In this document: positions 58,202-64,000 of the stretch, one piece after another
How positions within the stretch are numbered: position 1 is the stretch's first letter
Layout of the letters: each line of letters starts with the position of its first letter
Origin: DATFRY01 sp963764695
GTDB taxonomy: Bacteria; Myxococcota_A; Polyangia; Haliangiales; Haliangiaceae
Reading direction: 5' to 3'
Length of the DNA stretch: 64,000 nucleotides
NCBI GenBank assembly: GCA_963764695.1
Contig: CAVXTW010000002.1
Coordinates: forward strand, 496,001 to 560,000
Notes under the pieces: generated by a model
Told to the model about the DNA's origin: nothing
Databases searched by the model: none
What the model saw: the letters and a program-made list of their open reading frames with translations, nothing else
Translations under genes and position numbers: made by a program

Positions 58202-58924
58202 TCAAGCGACCGGCTGGTAGACCGTCGGGTCCGGCACGCCGGCCTCGGCGAATCCCTTGGCGCGAAGCAGACATGCGTCGCACGCGCGGCACGCCGCGCC
58301 GTCGAGCGACGGGTCGTAGCACGAGTGCGTGATCGCGTAGTCCACGCCCAGCTCGACGCCGCGGCGGATGATGTCGGCCTTGGTCAGCGAGATGAGCGGC
58401 GCGTGCACGCGGAAGCGGCCGCCGGCGGTGCCGGCGCGGGTGGCGACGCGGGCCAGCTGCTCGAAGGCGCGCACGAACTCGCGCCGGCAGTCCGGGTAGC
58501 CGCTGGCGTCGAGCACGTTGACGCCGATGAACAGGTCGAACGAGCCCAGGCTCTCGGCCCACGCCAGGGCCAGACCGAGCAGCACCGTGTTGCGCGCCGG
58601 CACGTAGGTGACCGGCACGTCGCCGGCCGCGCCGATCTCGTGCATCGAGCGGTGCTTGGGCACCACCAGCGACGACGAGGTCAGCGCCGAGTGCGCCAGC
58701 GGCGCGAGATCGATCTCGAGCACGCGGTGCTCGGCGGCGCCCAGCACCGCGGCCACGCGCGCGGCGGCGTCCACCTCGCAGCGGTGGAGCTGACCGTACG
58801 CCACGGTCAGCGCGTGGCAGGTGAAGCCCTGCTCGCGTGCGATGGCCAGCGCGGTGGTCGAGTCGAGCCCGCCGGACAGGAGCACGACGGCGCGGCGCTC
58901 GGGCGTTGCGGGTACGTCAGCCAT
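58202..58924 (-). CDS. queC: 7-cyano-7-deazaguanine synthase QueC
   Basis: 240 aa. N-terminal ATP-pyrophosphatase P-loop VVLLSGGLDSTTALAIAREQ; CHALTVAYGQLHRCEVDAA; HSCYDPSLDGAACRACDACLLRAKGF with the zinc cysteines C-x2-C-x2-C and an upstream Cys. QueC converts 7-carboxy-7-deazaguanine to preQ0 using ammonia and ATP, the step before preQ1 in queuosine tRNA modification or archaeosine-like DNA modification. No other queuosine genes are next to it. Start is the ATG at 58924. Confidence 0.95.
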   Translation of the reverse strand: MADVPATPERRAVVLLSGGLDSTTALAIAREQGFTCHALTVAYGQLHRCEVDAAARVAAVLGAAEHRVLEIDLAPLAHSALTSSSLVVPKHRSMHEIGAAGDVPVTYVPARNTVLLGLALAWAESLGSFDLFIGVNVLDASGYPDCRREFVRAFEQLARVATRAGTAGGRFRVHAPLISLTKADIIRRGVELGVDYAITHSCYDPSLDGAACRACDACLLRAKGFAEAGVPDPTVYQPVA

Positions 58925-59013
58925 ACAGCGTTCGTAGCACCGCGGCCGACGGCATTGTAGACCCGCCGACAACACGCCTGGTGCGATGAGTGGGGGGCGT
59001 GTAGGGTAGCTCG

Positions 59014-60600
59014 GTGAGCGAGCGCCCGGCGCCCGGCGACCCGCTGCCGCGGTCGCTGGCGCTGGCCGGTCTGGCAGCGCTGGCGGTGTGGGTGTTCTTC
59101 CAGCGCCACGGGTTCCTGACCGCCACGCCGGAGCCGACCGGTGTGGACGGCTACTGGTACGCGGTGCAGCTGCGGTCGCTTCTCGAGAGCGGGCACCTCC
59201 ATCATGGCGGCGCGCCGCTGGCGCTGTGGCTGATGGCGCCGCTGGCCGCGCTGACCGATCCCGTGGCCGGCGCCAAGCTCGGCGCGTCGCTGGGCGCGGC
59301 GGCGCTCCCGGTCGCGGTCTACTTCCTGGGCAGGCGCATCGCCGGGGAGCGCGCCGTTGGCCTGTTCGCGGCCGCCATGGTGGCGACCAGCGCCGGCGCG
59401 TTCTACCTGCCGACCGAGTTCGTCAAGAACGCCATCGCGCTGCCGGTCGCGGTGGCCGCGCTTGTCGCGCTCGGCCGGGCGCTGGAGCGGCCGGGTTGGC
59501 GGCGCGCGGTCGTCGCGGCGGTGCTGGTCGCGGCGGCGGGGCTGTGCCACAAGGTCGGTCTCGCGTTCGCCCTGATCGGAGCCATCGCTCCTCTCGCCGC
59601 ATCGCTCGCCGGCTCACGTGGCGGTGACGGTGTCGCGGCCGGTGCGGCTGACGCATCCGGGACGACCGCGCCCGGGACGATCGCGCCCGGGACGATCGCG
59701 CCCGTTCGCGTGCTGGTCGTCGCTGTCGTCGTCGCCGCCGGCACGCTGGTCCTGCTCGTCGCCCGCGACGCGGCGCTCTTCGACGGGCTCTTCACCACGG
59801 GGGCCGACTGGTCGATCCCGGCGCTGGCCGATGGTGAGCCGCTGACCTTCCGCGGCGAGCCGGCCGCGGCCGGCCTTGTCGGCCTCGCCGCGCTGCTCCT
59901 GGCGCTGCTGGCGCGCCGCACAGCCTGGCTGCGCCCATCGACAGCATCATCGACAGCAGCGTCGACACCATCGACGGCCGACCGCGCGCTGGCCATCGGC
60001 CCGGCCGTGTGGGCCGTCGCCGTGGCACTGCCGTGGCTCGACGCCGGCGATCCCGACGGCCTGACCTTCCGCCTGCGCGCGATGGCCTTCCTGCCGCTCG
60101 CGCTGGCCGCCGCAGCGGTCGCAGCTGCCGCGCTGGCCCGACTGTCGCCCGGCGCGCGCATGGCCGCGGTCATGTTCGCCACCGGCCTGGTCCTGGTGCG
60201 ACCCGCCCGCTACGACGCGCCGGTCGTGCGCGCCGATCCGGACCTCGTGGCCGCGGTTGCGGCTCTTCCACGCGATCTACCTCCCGGCGCCGTCGTGATC
60301 GCACCGGAGCGCCACATCGTCTTCATGACCACGTGGCTCACCCGAGCGCCCGCCCGCCTGCGACCGGAGACCACGCCGCCGGCCCGTCGCCACCGCCTGC
60401 TGCCGATGAGCTACATGAGCGACGGCCTGGCCCGCGCGGTCGACGAGGCGCGCAGCGCGGGCGGCGTGGCCCCGCCGGTCGGACTGCACCGCGATCACCG
60501 CAACGGCCTTGTCCTTGTCGCCGAGCCGACCTGGGAGTGGATCCTCGGCCGCCTGCCGCCGGCGGAGCGCGCCTACTACAGCGCCTGGCCGGTTCACTGA
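59014..60600 (+). CDS. Polytopic membrane protein, glycosyltransferase-39-like
   Basis: 528 aa from GTG 59014. About ten hydrophobic helices. The N-terminus has TPEPTGVDGYWYAVQLRSLLESGHL, a luminal-loop style resembling the DD/DE motif of GT-C lipid-dependent transferases, but I cannot place an exact family. A low-complexity Thr-Ala-Pro-Gly loop lies at about 210-225 and a Ser/Thr/Ala-rich one at about 320. It may move sugars onto lipid or proteins at the outer leaflet. Convergent overlap with 60594 by 7 bp. Confidence 0.6.
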   Translation: MSERPAPGDPLPRSLALAGLAALAVWVFFQRHGFLTATPEPTGVDGYWYAVQLRSLLESGHLHHGGAPLALWLMAPLAALTDPVAGAKLGASLGAAALPVAVYFLGRRIAGERAVGLFAAAMVATSAGAFYLPTEFVKNAIALPVAVAALVALGRALERPGWRRAVVAAVLVAAAGLCHKVGLAFALIGAIAPLAASLAGSRGGDGVAAGAADASGTTAPGTIAPGTIAPVRVLVVAVVVAAGTLVLLVARDAALFDGLFTTGADWSIPALADGEPLTFRGEPAAAGLVGLAALLLALLARRTAWLRPSTASSTAASTPSTADRALAIGPAVWAVAVALPWLDAGDPDGLTFRLRAMAFLPLALAAAAVAAAALARLSPGARMAAVMFATGLVLVRPARYDAPVVRADPDLVAAVAALPRDLPPGAVVIAPERHIVFMTTWLTRAPARLRPETTPPARRHRLLPMSYMSDGLARAVDEARSAGGVAPPVGLHRDHRNGLVLVAEPTWEWILGRLPPAERAYYSAWPVH

Positions 60601-61571
60601 GCCGCGCGCTCGGCCCCAGCACCGTCGGCCGCATCCGTCCCGCGGCGCTCCAGGTCGCGCATCACGCCGGGCAGAAACGGCAGCCCTCGCAGCAGCAAGG
60701 CGAGCGCGCCGAGCAGCTGATAGGCGAACTGGAAGGCCAGGATCCTGGCCCCGGGCGCATGGGCCGCGAACAGCGCCACCCAGGCCGCCTGCACCGCACC
60801 CAGCCCGAGCACGTTCACCGGCAGCGCGCCGATGAGGTAGGTGATCGGCAGCCCGGCGGCCAGGGCCTCGAACGGCACCCCGAGGCCGAACGCGCGCGCC
60901 GCGCCCCAGGTGCAGGCGATGTTGATGGCGATGGTCGCGGCGCGCAGGGCCGTGCTGGCCGCCCACACCGCGGGCGGCACCCGCACCCACGCGGACAGCG
61001 CGCGCACGTTCCGCCAGCGCCGCGGCGCCATGCGCGGCCCGAGCAGGAGCAGCGCCGACGAGCCGAGAAAGCCGGCCGCGGCCAGCGCCGCCGCCGACGC
61101 CCCCACGCCTTTCGGCAGCATGTCGGCCCCGAGCAGCGCGGCCGGCAGCGCGAGCAGACACACCGCGCCCAGGTCGCTCACCATCTGGTACGTCGCCGCG
61201 CCGACCGTGGCGCCGGCCCCGGCCCCGGTCCGCCGCGCCAGCCACAGCGCGTAGCTGCCGGCCGACAGCCCGATGTGGATGCTCATGAGCACGGCGGTGC
61301 CGGCCCGCCCGCGCGCCACGTCGCGGATGCGCAGCCTGTCACCGCCGAGCGCGGCCGAGAAGACCAGCCAGTCGGCCACCGCCATGGTGACCAGTACGCT
61401 CAGCGACACCGCGGCCACCCACGGCACCAGCCCGAGCACGCCGCCGCGCGCCAGCTCGTCCGCGATCAGCCGCGGCGAGTAGCGGGTCAGCAGGAACGCG
61501 ATGACCGCCGCCGCGACCACCCACGGGGCCAGGCGCCGCAGCCAGCGCAGCACGCGCGACCTCCCCTCCAC
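60594..61571 (-). CDS. AglD/UPF0104-like membrane protein (lysyl-PG-synthase-type core)
   Basis: 325 aa from the GTG at 61571. About seven membrane helices with the family landmarks LVPWVAAVSLSVLVTMAVADWLVF, RDVARGRAGTAVLMSIHIGLSAGSYALWLARRTG, and ITYLIGALPVNVLGLGAVQAAWVALFA. This is the integral-membrane core of the lysylphosphatidylglycerol synthase family without its cytosolic aminoacyl-transfer domain, a type often found beside glycosyltransferases. It may flip or carry a lipid-linked intermediate for the neighbour at 59014. The 245-bp gap to 61816 holds nothing I recognise. Confidence 0.75.
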   Translation of the reverse strand: MEGRSRVLRWLRRLAPWVVAAAVIAFLLTRYSPRLIADELARGGVLGLVPWVAAVSLSVLVTMAVADWLVFSAALGGDRLRIRDVARGRAGTAVLMSIHIGLSAGSYALWLARRTGAGAGATVGAATYQMVSDLGAVCLLALPAALLGADMLPKGVGASAAALAAAGFLGSSALLLLGPRMAPRRWRNVRALSAWVRVPPAVWAASTALRAATIAINIACTWGAARAFGLGVPFEALAAGLPITYLIGALPVNVLGLGAVQAAWVALFAAHAPGARILAFQFAYQLLGALALLLRGLPFLPGVMRDLERRGTDAADGAGAERAAQ

Positions 61572-61816
61572 CTTCGAGAGATGGTACTCCGTCCCGCCGG
61601 CTCGCTCGCGCCGCCGCGCGTCCAGGGCCGCGAATCGACTGACCAGTCGGCCATGACGCGGCGCATCACGGCGACTGGCGAGTGCTGCTGCCGGGCGACT
61701 CCAGCCGGCCGGCGACTCAAGTGGCCGCTGCAACCTGGCTGGTGCCCGTCGCACGACCCTCCGGCGCGCGATTCCGTGTGGATATCGCGAGGCGCGCCCA
61801 AGCCTGCACCTTGCAT

Positions 61817-64000
61817 GTGAAGAGCCTCGTGCTGACGCGCCACGCTCTGCTCGCTTCTGGACTGGCTCTCGCCACCACGGCCACCGCATCGCCGGCTCTC
61901 GCCGAGTACGACGTGAACGGCTACGTGTCGGCGTCGGGGCTCAACTTCATCGCCGAGCAGGTGCCGTCGCTCATCCCGGCGACCATCGCGGTGCCGGAGG
62001 TGAGCCAGGAGCTGGCCTGCATCACCGCCACCCAGCGCGAGACCAACGTGTCGCTGGAGGTGCAGGAGTTCTCGCTGACCATCCCCGAGGAGGGCAAGCT
62101 CCGCCTCGAGATCCTGCTCAGCGCCCAGGGCTCGGGCGAGCTGTTCGTCGACAACGCGGTGGCCTGCTTCGGCTCGCTCACCTGCCAGGACTCGATCACG
62201 GTCACCGACGCGCGCGCCATCATCGACTTCGACCTGGCCGTGGCCGACGGGCGCCCGTCGATCGCGTTCTCCGCCATCGACCTCCAGCTCAGCGAGGACA
62301 ACATCTCCCTCCAGTTCTCCGGCTGCGTGGTCGGCGACATCGCCGAGACCGTGATCGACTTCGCCAAGGGCTTCGTGTTCGACACCATCCTGTCCAAGGC
62401 CGAGGAGCTCGCCGTCACCGAGCTCGGCCCCATGGTCGAGGAGATGGTCGGCGGCCTGACGACGTTCTCCGGCGCGTTCCCGACCCCGTTCGGCACCTAC
62501 GAGATCGGCGCCTCGCTCGACAACGTGAGCGTCGCCGCCGGCGGCATCGGCCTGGGCGCCAGCATCGAGCTTTCCAGCCCCGACCCGGCGGCCGAGTGCG
62601 TGGCCGACTACGACGCCGGCGAGCCGTCCGCCCACGAGGGGGACAAGCTCGACCTGACCCAGACCGTCAGCCACATCGGCCTGGCCGTCAACCTCGGCCT
62701 GGTCGAGGACGCGCTGTACAACGTGTGGCGCCACGGCCTGACCTGCATCACCGGCGATCAGCTCGAGGCGCTCGGCATCGAGCTGCCGCTCGACAAGCTC
62801 TCGGCGCTGATGCCCGGCTTCCCGCCCGGCACCGAGCTGGGCATGGAGGCGCGCCTGACCCGGCCGCCGGTCGTCGCCGGCGCCGGCCAGAGCGAGGACG
62901 GCGTGGCGCTGACCCTCGCGGTCGAGGGGGTCGAGGTGGTGATGCGCGGCGTGCTGCCCGACGGCGGTGAGCGCGCCATCACGGTCACCGTTGACGCCGA
63001 GGCCAGCGCCGCCGTCGGCGTGGATCTGGCCAGCAACGCGCTGGTCGCCACGCCGGGGCAGGTCACGCTCAAGCGCCTCGAGATGGACCAGGTGTCGGTC
63101 GTCGAGCTCGGCTTCGACGTGGGCCGCATGACCGAGGTGCTGCGCGACCACATGATGCCCAAGCTGCTCGGCGAGCTCGGCACCCTGCCGCTGACCGGCC
63201 CGGTGTTCAAGGCCGGGCCGCTCCCCTTCGCCGTCATCCTGCGCCGCATGGACAACAACGACGCGTACATGTCCGTGCACGCCGATCTGTTCCGCATCCC
63301 GGAAGGCGACGACGGCGCGCCGGAGACCAGCATCATCGGCTACCCGTCCGGCCTGGTGTCGCCGTCCGACGCCATCGTGCAGGTGAGCGGCACCGACGGG
63401 CTCATCCCGACCGAGCTTCTGCAGTACGAGGTCACGGTCAACGGCGAGGCGCGGGCGGCCAGCTACATCAAGAGCATCGGCATCGGCGAGCCGGGCGTGA
63501 GCGCCACCTACGACGTGCAGGTCGCCGCGCTCGACCTGAGCGGCAACGCCGACGGCACGCCGGCCAGCGTGCAGATCGAGGTGGACGGCGTCGGCCCCGA
63601 GGTGGTCATGGACGGCGACCGCGTGCGCGCGATGCCGTCGGACAGCGACACCACCGCCGACCTGACCTGGCGCATGGAGGACGACCACACCGCGGCCGGG
63701 CAGCTGGCCGCGCGCATCGAGATCTTCGAGGTCACCGACCCGACCGACCTGCTCTCGGTCGAGCACGTCGACACCCTCGAGCTGTCCCCGGGCGCGACGT
63801 CGGGCACCGTCGAGGTCGCCCCGGGCGCGCTCTACCGCGCCGAGCTCTACGTCACCGACTCGGTCGGCAACGAGACCGTGTCGGCGGTGCTGCTCGACGC
63901 CTCGCGCGACAGCGGCGGCGGCTGCAGCGCGGCCGGCGGCTCGGGCGGCGCGGGCGCCATGGCCCTGCTCCTGGCCCTGCTCGCGGTCGGCGGCGTGACG
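61817..64000 (+). CDS. Surface protein with BPI/LBP-like (TULIP) barrel pair and MYXO-CTERM tail (cut by right edge)
   Basis: 728 residues visible from GTG 61817, no stop before the window ends. Signal peptide ends SPALA. Residues about 30-245 and 285-505 read as two TULIP/BPI-type halves: amphipathic strands with SASGLNFIAEQVPSLIPATIAVPEV, RAIIDFDLAVADGRPSIAFSAIDLQL, VIDFAKGFVFDTILSKAEELA in the first, then DALYNVWRHGLTCITGDQLEALG, LSALMPGFPPGTELGMEARL, ALVATPGQVTLKRLEMDQVSVVEL, LRDHMMPKLLGEL in the second. These match the order of features in mammalian BPI (see findings). One Ig-like domain follows, then GGGCSAAGGSGGAGAMALLLALLAVGG, a MYXO-CTERM type tail. Likely binds lipid at the cell surface. 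Confidence 0.7.
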   Translation, partial: MKSLVLTRHALLASGLALATTATASPALAEYDVNGYVSASGLNFIAEQVPSLIPATIAVPEVSQELACITATQRETNVSLEVQEFSLTIPEEGKLRLEILLSAQGSGELFVDNAVACFGSLTCQDSITVTDARAIIDFDLAVADGRPSIAFSAIDLQLSEDNISLQFSGCVVGDIAETVIDFAKGFVFDTILSKAEELAVTELGPMVEEMVGGLTTFSGAFPTPFGTYEIGASLDNVSVAAGGIGLGASIELSSPDPAAECVADYDAGEPSAHEGDKLDLTQTVSHIGLAVNLGLVEDALYNVWRHGLTCITGDQLEALGIELPLDKLSALMPGFPPGTELGMEARLTRPPVVAGAGQSEDGVALTLAVEGVEVVMRGVLPDGGERAITVTVDAEASAAVGVDLASNALVATPGQVTLKRLEMDQVSVVELGFDVGRMTEVLRDHMMPKLLGELGTLPLTGPVFKAGPLPFAVILRRMDNNDAYMSVHADLFRIPEGDDGAPETSIIGYPSGLVSPSDAIVQVSGTDGLIPTELLQYEVTVNGEARAASYIKSIGIGEPGVSATYDVQVAALDLSGNADGTPASVQIEVDGVGPEVVMDGDRVRAMPSDSDTTADLTWRMEDDHTAAGQLAARIEIFEVTDPTDLLSVEHVDTLELSPGATSGTVEVAPGALYRAELYVTDSVGNETVSAVLLDASRDSGGGCSAAGGSGGAGAMALLLALLAVGGVT

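Noticed and set aside
61487..63766. Long minus-strand frame opposite the BPI-like gene
   Set aside because: No domain is visible and composition is Val/Leu/Gly/His antisense; the plus strand has a signal peptide, repeats and a MYXO-CTERM tail.

Overview
The window is high-GC, gene-dense chromosomal DNA that most resembles a myxobacterium (Myxococcota, Haliangium/Kofleriaceae-like). The grounds are a MYXO-CTERM-type sorting tail on the last gene, many lipoproteins with acidic or Gly/Asp-rich linkers, a Ser/Thr kinase fused to an AAA/TPR signalling half, FG-GAP and beta-helix surface proteins, and several GTG starts. I see no tRNA, rRNA, CRISPR array, insertion sequence, phage gene or obvious biosynthetic cluster. 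It reads as ordinary chromosome rich in regulators and envelope proteins.

Layout. 0-5.8 kb: start of an acyl-CoA dehydrogenase divergent from an ScfR-type regulator, an AraC-DinB fusion, an ArsR/SRPBCC pair facing an SRPBCC/ECF-sigma pair, and a small zinc-ribbon protein. 5.8-16 kb: TetR plus TonB-dependent receptor, divergent from an alpha/beta hydrolase; a lipoprotein; a Moco-sulfurase-like PLP enzyme; small secreted proteins; an amino-acid ABC binding lipoprotein; a frameshifted DUF2007-like gene. 16-24.5 kb: lipoprotein M1 aminopeptidase, a kinase-AAA-TPR protein, a thiolase, a SEC-C protein. 24.5-32 kb: a two-gene split copper-amine-oxidase-like pair, a secreted hypothetical, a frameshifted tandem GNAT, MarC, a frameshifted nitroreductase overlapping a DUF971 gene, and an FG-GAP lipoprotein. 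32-40.3 kb: an orphan DNA methyltransferase, a lipidated knottin-like protein, DUF1772/LysR, GST/AhpD-like/HxlR, a lipoprotein amidase, a MshEN-domain protein.

40.3-51.7 kb: a run of lipoproteins (Ig plus beta-helix, barrel-like, hydrolase, Asp-rich) broken by a LytS/LytTR two-component pair, a PD-(D/E)XK nuclease, YjbR and PilZ proteins. 51.8-58.2 kb: a complete RND efflux operon (MFP, RND pump, TolC-like) with a TetR gene and two copies of one operator. 58.2-64 kb: queC, two polytopic membrane proteins, and a truncated cell-surface protein that looks like a bacterial BPI/LBP-type (TULIP) lipid-binding protein.

Functional units I would defend: the TetR-controlled efflux operon; the TetR/TonB receptor/hydrolase module around one palindrome; the overlapping GTGA/ATGA pairs (SRPBCC-ECF, AhpD-GST, LytS-LytTR, DUF971-nitroreductase, MFP-RND-TolC); and the split amine-oxidase pair. 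Four genes (DUF2007-like, GNAT, nitroreductase, TetR) are each broken by what looks like one extra base. That suggests either residual assembly error or real decay and should be settled before the genes are called dead. All calls come from reading the sequence; no database search was possible.
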